Of a DNA stretch of 64,000 nt, positions 36,464 through 47,811 are shown one piece after another. Positions within the stretch are counted from its first letter, which is position 1, and every line of letters starts with the position of its first letter. The notes under the pieces were generated by a model. The model made no database searches. It was not told where the DNA came from and worked only from the letters and a program-made list of their open reading frames with translations. The position numbers and the translations under genes are program-made. The stretch is from positions 72,661,264 through 72,725,263 of the forward strand of contig OZ024828.1 in the NCBI GenBank assembly GCA_964016985.1. Reading direction: 5' to 3'. Origin of the DNA: Anodontia alba. Lineage: Eukaryota; Mollusca; Bivalvia; Lucinida; Lucinidae.

Positions 36464-37712
36464 GTATCTGATATATTCTTAATTGACGTGTTCTGAATCT
36501 TCAGATGACTCTTACTTCAGAATATTTTGTGATTGCAGCAGCTGCAGCAGCTTTCGTCAAGTTCTTGTGTGTGGGCCGTCGTTGAACAACGACCATACTT
36601 CTATAAAGTGCTGATGATTTTTAATTGTATGGTCCTCGGCGACAATTGGGCCCATACATTATATGGGGGAAAACTAAGCTCAAAACTATTAGGGAACGTG
36701 ACGGATATTACATTTTTCATTGTTTCTACTGAACATACTATATAAAACCGGGTCTGATAAGTTCAAATTTTGATTTGTTCATACGTCATCATATTTTGAG
36801 GTAAACTTAACTGGAGTCAAACTATTCTAATTCCTCAGATATATATGCCCAGATAGTTTAGGCTAAAAAGCACAATAATAATAATACAATACAAATTAAG
36901 AAAAAGTAAATAAGTGAACTCAGGAACCAATACAATCAGATCCACATCATGTTCTCAACATCTAAAGGAAATGCAAACAAATACAATTAAAAAGACACAA
37001 TAAAACAGATGGAAGGCAGAGTTGGCAACTCTTTCCAAAGAAGGCGGCAACTCTGTTATAATTCTGATATTACTCCCGTTAGATGAAATAAGGAAAGTTA
37101 TTTTATTAAATATTGTACAACTCAATTGAATTTTTTACAGTAGCAGCAGGCACTTTCGCCGTAGTAAAGTCATAGAGCTTTATACATCATAAAGCAGTTG
37201 CGAAGAGATAACGGCGCCATTTTCTGACATTTAACACTGATGAGTCGTGTACGAAATGCATTTGAACCAGGGCACGACAAAACCTATAATACTGAGATTT
37301 GTGTGAGCATCCGCACCGTCTGATCAGAGTCTTCGCCTTCTACAGTCTTTAGGCTATTGAAAGGAATGAAGGAGAACCCTTTCCACGCTGGGTTGATGTA
37401 CAGGCTGATCTGAGTGTTAGCTGATTACACGTCTATTTGTAGGTTTTGTCGTGCGCTGGCTCATTTGTAATTGTGACGCTTAAAGGAAACACAAATATAT
37501 ATATATATATATTACATTGGTGTTCAGGGTTATGTATTCCTTTAACGATATAGTCCTTTTTTTCAGAAAGTGCTTAGTGTGAAGGAAGATAGACTTGAAG
37601 TTTGAAACGTTACCCTTTTTTAAAATATGCTTTTGTTGTTTGCTTTTTACTGTCCATGTGTATTTGATCGCCAGCAATGATACTGGAAGTGCCAATGCTT
37701 CTTAAATTTCAG
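36360..37712. other. Intron after E1, no gene seen
   Basis: Opens with a long poly-A run (36421-36460). Segment 36460-36750 is closely similar to 55950-56235 after exon c5. The rest is AT-rich intron; a (TA)n run lies near 37495-37512 and 37180-37480 resembles the GGTTTTGTCGTGCGCTGGCT part of the 3.14-kb unit. Confidence 0.6.
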
Positions 37713-37786
37713 GGTGTTCTGAGAATTCTGTGTGCATTGCTGAGGGTTTATTCGCTAAGTGTCAATGCCCACCCAGATAGTTTGAC
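37713..37786 (+). pseudogene. Dead EGF exon psi1, unit 0
   Basis: Intact acceptor TTTCAG followed by GGTGTTCTGAGAATTCTGTG. The remains spell a CSENS start and a GLFAKCQCPPR-like end, interrupted by a TAG and by a MITE inserted at 37787. It has no donor. Confidence 0.65.
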
Positions 37787-38074
37787 CATCACAAAAGCAT
37801 GCCTATTTAATATTGACCCCTTAAACCCCACATTACATCAGTAAAACTGGGGTTTTCAGGGGTACGCATTATTATTTTATTTCTGTTCAAAAACATAGAT
37901 TTTGGATACCCGTTAGAACCATCTCGGCTTAGAAACGCCTCGCCCAGGCTGTTCTAACGAGTACCCACAATCACAATGTTTTGAGCAGAAATATGAAAAA
38001 TATCAGAGTTTGAAAAAATTTTGTTTTTAGAGGTGAAATGTTCTATATATTTGAATAGGCATGTTTTCGTAATG
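37787..38074. mobile_element. MITE in psi1, unit 0
   Basis: Ends CATCACAAAAGCATGCCTAT and GAATAGGCATGTTTTCGTAA then TG. The internal palindrome (ATAGATTTTGGATACCCGTT against its complement) is imperfect. Confidence 0.78.
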
Positions 38075-38334
38075 TGACGGCATTGTTCTGATTTTGATTT
38101 GTTTTGTTTATAGAAAAGATCCGTACTTCGGAATATTGTGGATAAGGCTTAACTTGATTGAGACTATTGTAATTGTTCCTTTATGTCTGCCCACGTATCT
38201 TCGGTTAAATATGATTATATAACGTTACTGTACAAAAATTATGTTAAAAAATGTGCGTTTTTTTATCACTGCCCATATATACTTATTCACACTAAACGAC
38301 CCTGCTAGTTTGATGCTTTTTCTTTAAATTTCAG

Positions 38335-38448
38335 AGTGTCCCGCGTGTTCTGGTGTGAAAGTGTGTGTAGTTGTCGGCGGATCCGCTACGTGTGAATGCC
38401 CATCTGGATATGTTGACGATGGCAGTGGTGGATGTATGTTAGTACCTG
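38335..38448 (+). CDS. Exon M0, 6-Cys EGF module
   Basis: Acceptor TTTCAG, donor GTATGT, 114 bp. It encodes CPACSGVKVCVVVGGSATC, ECPSGYVDDGSGGCMLVP. It shares the M hallmarks VVVGGSATCEC and CMLVP with M1-M5 but begins AG (Glu) and has Val where they have Ile in SGIKV. Confidence 0.82.
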
Positions 38449-38967
38449 GTATGTTCACACTTTTGTAAAAAAATGAATCTGATATTTTCTTATTTTGATA
38501 TATTCTGAATCGTCGAAGGACCCTTATTTCTGATTTGATTTAGTATTTCGCCCCTATTTTTATATATTGCTGATGTTGTTCAATTGTAATGTCCTCTGGG
38601 ACTATTGGGCCCATACATTATATTAAAATAGAATCCCTATCAAACATGCTATGGAACGTGACTGATATTGCATTTTGCATTTTTCTAATGAACAAACTAA
38701 ATAAAACCTAGCCCAGTATATTCTGATTTTAATCTGTTCTGTTTGTACAAGTGATCCATAGTTCGAAATAATTTGGAGTAGGAACGTTCTCTCCGCTGAA
38801 ATGTGAATTCAAACTAATCTAATTGTTCCGTTATGTCTGTCATCATATCAAATAATGACAAAGACTATGTTGAAACGTTCTCTTAGTTGAAATGTGCCTT
38901 TTTGATAACAGCCAGTATGTACTGTATCTGCTAGTTTGATGTTGTTGTTTTTTTCATTAAATTACAG

Positions 38968-39081
38968 AGTGTCCCGCGTGTACTGGTGTGAAAGTGTGTG
39001 TAGTTGACGGTGGATCCGCTATGTGTGTATGCCCATCTGGATATGTTGACGATGGCAGTGGAGGATGTACGTCAGTACCTG
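38968..39081 (+). CDS. Exon b0, 6-Cys EGF module
   Basis: Acceptor TTACAG, donor GTATGT, 114 bp. It encodes CPACTGVKVCVVDGGSAMC, VCPSGYVDDGSGGCTSVP. The Thr in PACTG is shared with E1; all later b exons have Ser. Confidence 0.82.
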
Positions 39082-39466
39082 GTATGTTCACATTTTTGTA
39101 ATTTGCAAATCATCGTAGTTGCTTGTTATTGTGATTTGAAAAAAAAACTGAGTGGATGTAAAGACTGATCCGTGTCTTTGCTGGTTACACACGTCTATGT
39201 GTAGGTTTTGTCGTGCGCTGGTTGATTTGTAATTGTGACACTTAAAGGAAAAACAAGTATATATATTACGTTGGTGTTCAATGGTATGTATTCCTTTTAG
39301 GATATAGTACTTTTTTCAGAAAAGGCTTAGTGTGAAGGAAGACAGACTTGAAGTTTAAAACGTTGCCCTTCTTTAAACTGTGCTTTTGTTGTTTGTTTTT
39401 TCACATTCCGTTTATATTCGATCGCCAGCAATGACACTGCAAGTTCCATTGCTTCTTAGATTTCAG

Positions 39467-39521
39467 GATGTTCAGATAATTCTGGAATAAAAATGTGCAT
39501 AGCTGAGGGTTTATTCGCTAC
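39467..39521 (+). pseudogene. Dead EGF exon psi2, unit 0
   Basis: Acceptor TTTCAG is kept, then an exon start (VCIAEGLFAT-like) that breaks off at GCTAC and is joined to intron sequence of the type that follows M exons (CTTTCGTAAC). No donor, and no second half. Confidence 0.6.
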
Positions 39522-40066
39522 TTATACTTTCGTAACAAAAACTAAATCTGATATTTTCTGATTTTGATGTATTCTGAATCGTCGAAGGACCTTTATTTCT
39601 GATTATTGATTTAGTCTGTATTTCGCCCCTATTTTTATATAGTGCTGATGGTATTTAGTTGTGTTGTCCTAAGGGACTATTGGGCTCATACATTATATGT
39701 TAAAATAGAATTCCGCTCAAACATGCTATTGAACGTGACTGTTATTACATTTTTCGTATGAGCGTACTAAATAAAACCTAATCCGGTATGTTTCGATTTT
39801 AATTTGTTCTGTTTTTACAAGCGACCCATAGTTCGATTAATTTGGAGTAGGAACTTTCTCTCCGCTGAATGTGAATTCAAACTATTCTAATTGTTCCTTT
39901 ATATCTGCCATCATATTTCAGGTTGATAATGATGATATCAACATTGTACAAATTATGACAAAGACTATGTTAAAAGTACTCTTAGTTGAAATGTGCCTTT
40001 TTTTAGAAACCTATAGTATTATCATGAACCACCCTGCTAGTTTGATGTTTTGTCTTTAAATTACAG

Positions 40067-40180
40067 AGTGTCCCGCGTGTTCTGGTGTGAAAGTATGTGT
40101 AGTTGACGGCGGATCCGCTATGTGTGTATGCCCATCTGGATATGTTGACGATGGCAGTGGAGGATGTACGTCCGTACCTG
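40067..40180 (+). CDS. Exon c0, 6-Cys EGF module
   Basis: Acceptor TTACAG, donor GTACGT, 114 bp. It encodes CPACSGVKVCVVDGGSAMC, VCPSGYVDDGSGGCTSVP. It carries the c-type synonymous codons (GTA before the third Cys, GCT for Ala, TCC for the last Ser). Confidence 0.83.
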
Positions 40181-40765
40181 GTACGTTTACACTTTTGTAA
40201 TTTGCAAATCATCGTACTTGCTTGTTACTGTGATTTAAAAAAGAAAAGTTGAGTGGATGTACAGGCTGATCCGAGTCTTTCCTGGTTATACAAGTCTAAG
40301 CGTAGGTTTTGTCGTGCGCTGGCTGATTTGTAATTGTGACACTGAAGGGAAACACGCGTATATATATTATATTGGTGTTGGTAATGTATTCCTTTTAGGG
40401 TATAGTCCTTTTTCCAGAGAGGGCTTAGTGTGAAGGAAGACAGACTTGAAGTTTTCAACGTTATCCTTCTTGAAAATGGTCTTTTTTCTACACAAGTTTA
40501 CGTGTAGATTTTGTCGTGCGCTGACTCATTTGTAATTGTGACGCCTAAAGGAAACACTATATATTACGTTGGTGATTAAGGTATGTACTTCTTTTAGCGT
40601 ATAGTCTTTATTCAGTAAGGGCTTAGTGTGTAGGAAGACAGATTTGAAGTTTGAAACGTTACCCTTCTTTGAAATGTTTTTTTTTTTTTTTTTTTTTTTT
40701 TACTGTTCGTGTGTATTCGATCGCCAAGAATGACACTGCAAGTTCCAATGTTTCTTAAATTTCAG

Positions 40766-40848
40766 GATATTCTGAGAATTCTGGAATAAGAGTGTGCATA
40801 GCTGCGGGTTTATTCGCTACGTGTCAATGCCCACCTGGATATTTTGAC
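40766..40848 (+). pseudogene. Dead EGF exon psi1, unit 1
   Basis: The acceptor TTTCAG is intact. The frame reads YSENSGIRVCIAAGLFATC, QCPPGYFDHH with only three of six Cys, then runs into the MITE at 40849 and a TAA. It has lost the first two Cys, the 3' end and the donor. Confidence 0.7.
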
Positions 40849-41127
40849 CATCACGAAGTCATGCCTATATAATATTGACCCCATTAAACCCAACTTTTGT
40901 ATAGTAATACTGGGGTTTACAGATGTATAACTAATTCTCTCTGCTTAAAACCATAGATTGTGGGTACTCGTTAGAATCTCATCGGTTTAGAACCGCCTTG
41001 CCAAGGCGGTACTAACTAGAACGCACAATCTGTTTTGAGCAGAAACATGAAAAATATCAGAGTTTTTTATCTGAAAATTTTCAGTTCTTGGTGGTGAAAT
41101 TATTTGAATAGGCATGTTTTCGTAATG
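40849..41127. mobile_element. MITE in psi1, unit 1
   Basis: Ends CATCACGAAGTCATGCCTAT and GAATAGGCATGTTTTCGTAA then TG, 279 bp, with a weaker internal palindrome around 40953-41040. The following GACGGCATTG is the displaced exon tail. Confidence 0.8.
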
Positions 41128-41406
41128 CGACGGCATTGTTCTGATTTTAATTTGTTCTGTCTATAGAAACGATCCATACTTCGGAATATGGTGGAGAAGG
41201 CTTAACTGGATTGAAACTATTCTAATTGTTCCTTTATGTCTGCCCACGTATCGTCGGTTAAATATGATAACAGCGCTGAACAAATTATAATAAAGCCTGT
41301 GTTAAAACGTTGTCTCCGTTGAAATATGCGTTTATTGTCACTGCCCATATGTACTTATTCACACTAAACGACACTGCTAGTTTGATGTTTTCTCTTTAAT
41401 TTTCAG

Positions 41407-41520
41407 TGTGCCCCGCATGTTCTGGTATAAAAGTGTGTGTAGTTGTCGGTGGATCCGCTACATGTGAATGCCCATCTGGATATGTTGACGATGGCAGTGG
41501 TGGATGTATGTTAGTACCTG
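41407..41520 (+). CDS. Exon M1, 6-Cys EGF module
   Basis: Acceptor TTTCAG, donor GTATGT, 114 bp. It starts TG, so the split codon is Val rather than Glu. It encodes CPACSGIKVCVVVGGSATC, ECPSGYVDDGSGGCMLVP. Confidence 0.83.
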
Positions 41521-42108
41521 GTATGTTCACATTTTTGAAAAAAAAACTGAATCTGATAGTTTCGTATTTTGATGTGTTCTGAATCGTCAAAGCATCCTTA
41601 TTTCTGATATCGACTTAATCTTTATTTCGCTCCTATCTTTATATAGTGCTGATGTTATTCATTTGTAATGCCCCCCCGCCCCCCCCCCCCCCTGGGACAA
41701 CTGGGTCCATCCATTATATGTTAAAATAGAATTCCGCTCAAACCTGCTATAGAACGTGATTGATATTGCATTTCTCTTTTTTTTTTCTAATGACCATATT
41801 AAATAAAACCCAGTCCGGAATGTTCTGATTTTAATTTGTTCTACAAGCATTCCATAGTTCGAAATGATTTGGTGTAGAAACGTTCTCTGCGGTGAAATGT
41901 GAATTCAAACTATTGTAATTGTTCCTTTATGTCCGTCTACATATTTTAGGCTGATAATGATGATAACAATACTGTACAAATTATGACAAAGACCGTGTTA
42001 AAACGTTCTCTTATTTGAAATGTGCCTTGTTTGGTAACGACTCAAACATGCAATTATTCATCCAAAACGACCCTGCTAGTTTGATGGGTTTTTTCCTGTA
42101 AATTACAG

Positions 42109-42222
42109 AGTGTCCCGCGTGTTCTGGTGTGAAAGTGTGTGTAGTTGACGGCGGATCCGCAATGTGTGTATGCCCATCTGGATATGTTGACGATGGCAGT
42201 GGAGGATGTACGTCAGTACCTG
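42109..42222 (+). CDS. Exon b1, 6-Cys EGF module with weakened donor
   Basis: Acceptor TTACAG, 114 bp. It encodes CPACSGVKVCVVDGGSAMC, VCPSGYVDDGSGGCTSVP. The donor is GTCACA, where b2-b4 have GTATGG followed by TCACA: five bases are missing. GT is still present by chance, but the site is poor. Skipping this exon would keep the frame. Confidence 0.75.
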
Positions 42223-42593
42223 GTCACACTTTTGTAATTTGCAAATCATAGTGGTTGCTTGTTATTGTGATTTGAAACAAAAAGCTGGGTGGATGTAAAG
42301 GCTGATCCGTGTCTTTGCTGGTTACACACGTCTAAGTGTAGGTTTTGTCGTCCGTTTGTTGATATGTAATTGTGACACTTAAAGGAAACACAAGTGTATA
42401 TATTACGTTGGTGTTCAACAGTATGTATTCCTTTTAGGGTATAGTACTTTTTCAGAAAGGGCTTAGTGTGAAGGAAGACAGACTTGAAGTTTGAAACGTT
42501 GCCCTTCTTTAAATTGTTGTGTTTTTTTTAAGTTCCGTTTGTATTCGATCACCAGCAATGACACTTCAAGTTCCAATTCTTCTTAAATTTCAG

Positions 42594-42648
42594 GGTGTTC
42601 TGAGAATTCTGCAATAAAAGTGTGCATAGCTAAGGGTTTATTCGCTAC
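42594..42648 (+). pseudogene. Dead EGF exon psi2, unit 1
   Basis: After TTTCAG the frame reads CSENSAIKVCIAKGLFAT and then leaves the exon at GCTAC; the frame ends at TGA near 42672. No donor. Confidence 0.62.
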
Positions 42649-43202
42649 TTTTACTTTCGTAACAAAACAAATATGATATTTTCTGATTTTGATGTATTCT
42701 GAATCGTCGAAGGACCTCTATTTCTGATTTTGATTTGGTCTGTATTTCGACCCCTATTTTTATATACTGCTGATGGTATTGAGTTGTGTTGTCCTAAGGA
42801 ACTATTGGGCCCATACATTATATGTAAAAATAGAATTCCGCTCAAACATGCTATTGAACGTGACTGTTATTACATTTTTCGTATGAGCATACTAAATAAA
42901 ACCTAATTCGGTATGTTCTGATTTTAATTTGTTCTGTTTTTACAAGCCATCCATAGTTCGTATCAATTTTGGAGTAGGAACTTTCTCTCCGCTGAATATG
43001 AGTTCAAACTATTCTAATTGTTCCTTTTCGTTAGCCATCATATTTCAGGTTGATAATGATGATATCAATACTGTACAAATTATGACAAAGACTATGTTAA
43101 AACGTACTCTTAGTTGAAATGTGCCTTTTTTTAGAAACGGCCCATTTGTACTTATTATCCGAAACCACCCTGCTAATTTGATGTTTTTTCTTTAAATTAC
43201 AG

Positions 43203-43316
43203 AGTGTCCCGCGTGTTCTGGTGTGAAAGTATGTGTAGTTGACGGCGGATCCGCTATGTGTGTATGCCCATCTGGATATGTTGACGATGGCAGTGGAGGA
43301 TGTACGTCCGTACCTG
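43203..43316 (+). CDS. Exon c1, 6-Cys EGF module
   Basis: Acceptor TTACAG, donor GTACGT, 114 bp. Encodes the same peptide as b1, with three synonymous differences (GTA, GCT, TCC). Confidence 0.84.
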
Positions 43317-43821
43317 GTACGTTTACACTTTTGTAATTTGCAAATCATCGTACTTGCTTGTTATTGTGATTTTAAAAAGAAAAGTTGAGTGGATGTACAG
43401 GCTGATCCGAGTCTTTCCTGGTTATACAAGTCTAAGTGTAGGTTCTGTCGTGCGCTGGCTGATTTGTAATTGTGACACTGAAGGGAAACACGCGAATATA
43501 TATTATATTGGTGTTCAAGGTTATGTATTCCTTTTAAGGTATAGTTCTTTTTTCCAGAGAGGGCTTAGTGTGAAGGAAGACAGACTTGAAGTTTTCAACG
43601 TTATCCTTCTTGAAAATGGTCTTTTTTTCTACACAAGTTTACGTGTAGATTTTGTCGTGCGCTGACTCATTTGTAATTGTGACGCCTAAAGGAAACACTA
43701 TATATTACGTTGGTGATTAAGGTATGTACTTCTTTTAGCGTATAGTCTTTATTCAGTAAGGGCTTAGTGTGTAGGAAGACAGATTTGAAGTTTGAAACGT
43801 TACCCTTCTTTGAAATGTTTT

Positions 43822-43857
<36 letters not shown>

Positions 43858-43918
43858 GTTCGTGTGTATTCGATCGCCAGGAATGACACTGCAAGTTCCA
43901 ATGTTTCTTAAATTTCAG

Positions 43919-44001
43919 GATATTCTGAGAATTCTGGAATAAGAGTGTGCATAGCTGCGGGTTTATTCGCTACGTGTCAATGCCCACCTGGATATTTTGA
44001 C
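43919..44001 (+). pseudogene. Dead EGF exon psi1, unit 2
   Basis: Same as psi1 of unit 1: acceptor present, three Cys left, interrupted by the MITE at 44002. Confidence 0.7.
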
Positions 44002-44280
44002 CATCACGAAGTCATGCCTATATAATATTGACCCCATTAAACCCAACTTTTGTATAGTAATACTGGGGTTTACAGATGTATAACTAATTCTCTCTGCTTA
44101 AAACCATAGATTGTGGGTACTCGTTAGAATCTCATCGGTTTAGAACCGCCTTGCCAAGGCGGTACTAACTAGAACGCACAATCTGTTTTGAGCAGAAACA
44201 TGAAAAATATCAGAGTTTTTTATCTGAAAATTTTCAGTTCTTGGTGGTGAAATTATTTGAATAGGCATGTTTTCGTAATG
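44002..44280. mobile_element. MITE in psi1, unit 2
   Basis: Copy of 40849-41127 with the same TIRs, duplicated along with the unit rather than inserted independently. Confidence 0.8.
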
Positions 44281-44559
44281 CGACGGCATTGTTCTGATTT
44301 TAATTTGTTCTGTCTATAGAAACGATCCATACTTCGGAATATGGTGGAGAAGGCTTAACTGGATTGAAACTATTCTAATTGTTCCTTTATGTCTGCCCAC
44401 GTATCGTCGGTTAAATATGATAACAGCGCTGAACAAATTATAATAAAGCCTGTGTTAAAACGTTGTCTCCGTTGAAATATGCGTTTATTGTCACTGCCCA
44501 TATGTACTTATTCACACTAAACGACACTGCTAGTTTGATGTTTTCTCTTTAATTTTCAG

Positions 44560-44673
44560 TGTGCCCCGCATGTTCTGGTATAAAAGTGTGTGTAGTTGTC
44601 GGTGGATCCGCTACATGTGAATGCCCATCTGGATATGTTGACGATGGCAGTGGTGGATGTATGTTAGTACCTG
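44560..44673 (+). CDS. Exon M2, 6-Cys EGF module
   Basis: Acceptor TTTCAG, donor GTATGT, 114 bp; TG-initial (Val), same peptide as M1 (SGIKVC, VVVGGSATCEC, CMLVP). Confidence 0.83.
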
Positions 44674-45252
44674 GTATGTTCACATTTTTGAAAAAAAAAC
44701 TGAATCTGATAGTTTCGTATTTTGATGTGTTCTGAATCGTCAAAGCATCCTTATTTCTGATATCGACTTAATCTTTATTTCGCTCCTATCTTTATATAGT
44801 GCTGATGTTATTCATTTGTAATGCCCACCCCCCCCCTGGGACAACTGGGTCCATCCATTATATGTTAAAATAGAATTCCGCTCAAACCTGCTATAGAACG
44901 TGACTGATATTGCATTTCTCTTTTTTTTTCTAATGACCATATTAAATAAAACCCAGTCCGGAATGTTCTGATTTTAATTTGTTCTACAAGCATTCCATAG
45001 TTCGAAATGATTTGGTGTAGAAACGTTCTCTGCGGTGAAATGTGAATTCAAACTATTGTAATTGTTCCTTTATGTCCGTCTACATATTTTAGGCTGATAA
45101 TGATGATAACAATACTGTACAAATTATGACAAAGACCGTGTTAAAACGTTCTCTTATTTGAAATGTGCCTTGTTTGGTAACGACTCAAACATGCAATTAT
45201 TCATCCAAAACGACCCTGCTAGTTTGATGGGTTTTTTTCCTGTAAATTACAG

Positions 45253-45366
45253 AGTGTCCCGCGTGTTCTGGTGTGAAAGTGTGTGTAGTTGACGGCGGAT
45301 CCGCAATGTGTGTATGCCCATCTGGATATGTTGACGATGGCAGTGGAGGATGTACGTCAGTACCTG
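45253..45366 (+). CDS. Exon b2, 6-Cys EGF module
   Basis: Acceptor TTACAG, donor GTATGG, 114 bp; same peptide as b1, with full-length donor. Confidence 0.83.
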
Positions 45367-45742
45367 GTATGGTCACACTTTTGTAATTTGCAAATCATAG
45401 TAGTTGCTTGTTATTGTGATTTGAAACAAAAAGCTGGGTGGATGTAAAGGCTGATCCGTGTCTTTGCTGGTTACACACGTCTAAGTGTAGGTTTTGTCGT
45501 CCGTTTGTTGATATGTAATTGTGACACTTAAAGGAAACACAAGTGTATATATTACGTTGGTGTTCAACAGTATGTATTCCTTTTAGGGTATAGTACTTTT
45601 TCAGAAAGGGCTTAGTGTGAAGGAAGACAGACTTGAAGTTTGAAACGTTGCCCTTCTTTAAATTGTTGTGTTTTTTTTAAGTTCCGTTTGTATTCGATCA
45701 CCAGCAATGACACTTCAAGTTCCAATTCTTCTTAAATTTCAG

Positions 45743-45797
45743 GGTGTTCTGAGAATTCTGCAATAAAAGTGTGCATAGCTAAGGGTTTATTCGCTAC
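45743..45797 (+). pseudogene. Dead EGF exon psi2, unit 2
   Basis: Acceptor TTTCAG then CSENSAIKVC; breaks off at GCTAC as in unit 1. Confidence 0.62.
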
Positions 45798-46351
45798 TTT
45801 TACTTTCGTAACAAAACAAATATGATATTTTCTGATTTTGATGTATTCTGAATCGTCGAAGGACCTCTATTTCTGATTTTGATTTGGTCTGTATTTCGAC
45901 CCCTATTTTTATATACTGCTGATGGTATTGAGTTGTGTTGTCCTAAGGAACTATTGGGCCCATACATTATATGTAAAAATAGAATTCCGCTCAAACATGC
46001 TATTGAACGTGACTGTTATTACATTTTTCGTATGAGCATACTAAATAAAACCTAATTCGGTATGTTCTGATTTTAATTTGTTCTGTTTTTACAAGCCATC
46101 CATAGTTCGTATCAATTTTGGAGTAGGAACTTTCTCTCCGCTGAATATGAGTTCAAACTATTCTAATTGTTCCTTTTCGTTAGCCATCATATTTCAGGTT
46201 GATAATGATGATATCAATACTGTACAAATTATGACAAAGACTATGTTAAAACGTACTCTTAGTTGAAATGTGCCTTTTTTTAGAAACGGCCCATTTGTAC
46301 TTATTATCCGAAACCACCCTGCTAATTTGACGTTTTTTCTTTAAATTACAG

Positions 46352-46465
46352 AGTGTCCCGCGTGTTCTGGTGTGAAAGTATGTGTAGTTGACGGCGGATC
46401 CGCTATGTGTGTATGCCCATCTGGATATGTTGACGATGGCAGTGGAGGATGTACGTCCGTACCTG
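46352..46465 (+). CDS. Exon c2, 6-Cys EGF module
   Basis: Acceptor TTACAG, donor GTACGT, 114 bp; identical peptide to c1. Confidence 0.84.
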
Positions 46466-46964
46466 GTACGTTTACACTTTTGTAATTTGCAAATCATCGT
46501 ACTTGCTTGTTATTGTGATTTTAAAAAGAAAAGTTGAGTGGATGTACAGGCTGATCCGAGTCTTTCCTGGTTATACAAGTCTAAGTGTAGGTTCTGTCGT
46601 GCGCTGGCTGATTTGTAATTGTGACACTGAAGGGAAACACGCGAATATATATTATATTGGTGTTCAAGGTTATGTATTCCTTTTAAGGTATAGTCCTTTT
46701 TCCAGAGAGGGCTTAGTATGAAGGAAGACAGACTTGAAGTTTTCAACGTTATCCTTCTTGAAAATGGTCTTTTTTCTACACAAGTTTACGTGTAGATTTT
46801 GTCGTGCGCTGACTCATTTGTAATTGTGACGCCTAAAGGAAACACTATATATTACGTTGGTGATTAAGGTATGTACTTCTTTTAGCGTATAGTCTTTATT
46901 CAGTAAGGGCTTAGTGTGTAGGAAGACAGATTTGAAGTTTGAAACGTTACCCTTCTTTGAAATG

Positions 46965-46995
<31 letters not shown>

Positions 46996-47056
46996 GTTCG
47001 TATGTATTCGATCGCCAAGAATGACACTGCAAGTTCCAATGTTTCTTAAATTTCAG

Positions 47057-47139
47057 GATATTCTGAGAATTCTGGAATAAGAGTGTGCATAGCTGCGGGT
47101 TTATTCGCTACATGTCAATGCCCACCTGGATATTTTGAC
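47057..47139 (+). pseudogene. Dead EGF exon psi1, unit 3
   Basis: As in unit 1; one substitution (GCTACATG instead of GCTACGTG) changes Thr-Cys codons silently. Confidence 0.7.
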
Positions 47140-47418
47140 CATCACGAAGTCATGCCTATATAATATTGACCCCATTAAACCCAACTTTTGTATAGTAATA
47201 CTGGGGTTTACAGATGTATAACTAATTCTCTCTGCTTAAAACCATAGATTGTGGGTACTCGTTAGAATCTCATCGGTTTAGAACCGCCTTGCCAAGGCGG
47301 TACTAACTAGAACGCACAATCTGTTTTGAGCAGAAACATGAAAAATATCAGAGTTTTTTATCTGAAAATTTTCAGTTCTTGGTGGTGAAATTATTTGAAT
47401 AGGCATGTTTTCGTAATG
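47140..47418. mobile_element. MITE in psi1, unit 3
   Basis: 279 bp, same ends as 40849-41127. Confidence 0.8.
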
Positions 47419-47697
47419 CGACGGCATTGTTCTGATTTTAATTTGTTCTGTCTATAGAAACGATCCATACTTCGGAATATGGTGGAGAAGGCTTAACTGG
47501 ATTGAAACTATTCTAATTGTTCCTTTATGTCTGCCCACGTATCGTCGGTTAAATATGATAACAGCGCTGAACAAATTATAATAAAGCCTGTGTTAAAACG
47601 TTGTCTCCGTTGAAATATGCGTTTATTGTCACTGCCCATATGTACTTATTCACACTAAACGACACTGCTAGTTTGATGTTTTCTCTTTAATTTTCAG

Positions 47698-47811
47698 TGT
47701 GCCCCGCATGTTCTGGTATAAAAGTGTGTGTAGTTGTCGGTGGATCCGCTACATGTGAATGCCCATCTGGATATGTTGACGATGGCAGTGGTGGATGTAT
47801 GTTAGTACCTG
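47698..47811 (+). CDS. Exon M3, 6-Cys EGF module
   Basis: Acceptor TTTCAG, donor GTATGT, 114 bp; same peptide as M1. Confidence 0.83.

Larger units (their letters stand above)
37713..40765. repeat. 3.14-kb tandem unit 0 (most diverged)
   Basis: Order: dead exon psi1, MITE, exon M0, exon b0, dead exon psi2, exon c0. The exon starts M/b/c at 38335/38968/40067 recur with spacing near 3.14 kb (3072-3153) in five further copies. This copy has clear sequence differences from units 1-5, for example an AG-initial M exon, so it is the older founder. Confidence 0.88.
40766..43918. repeat. 3.14-kb tandem unit 1
   Basis: First of the five near-identical units: psi1, MITE, M1, b1, psi2, c1. Besides the exons, it holds only AT-rich intron, a poly-C run near 41670-41692 and a poly-T run near 40677-40700. 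It differs from units 2-4 mainly in homopolymer lengths and in a 5-bp deletion at the b1 donor. Confidence 0.92.
43919..47056. repeat. 3.14-kb tandem unit 2
   Basis: Near-identical to unit 1. Visible differences are a short poly-C (44826-44836), a longer poly-T (43823-43854) and an intact b2 donor. Confidence 0.93.

Noticed and set aside
41396..41590. 64-codon minus-strand frame repeated at 44549, 47687 and 50826
   Set aside because: It is the antisense of EGF exon M plus its flanks; the sense strand has splice sites, EGF cysteine spacing and silent-site conservation.
46078..46266. Recurring short plus-strand frames in the 3.14-kb introns (46078, 49225, 52364, also 42929 and 43300)
   Set aside because: Their recurrence is explained by unit duplication; no motif, and several run through exon-intron borders.
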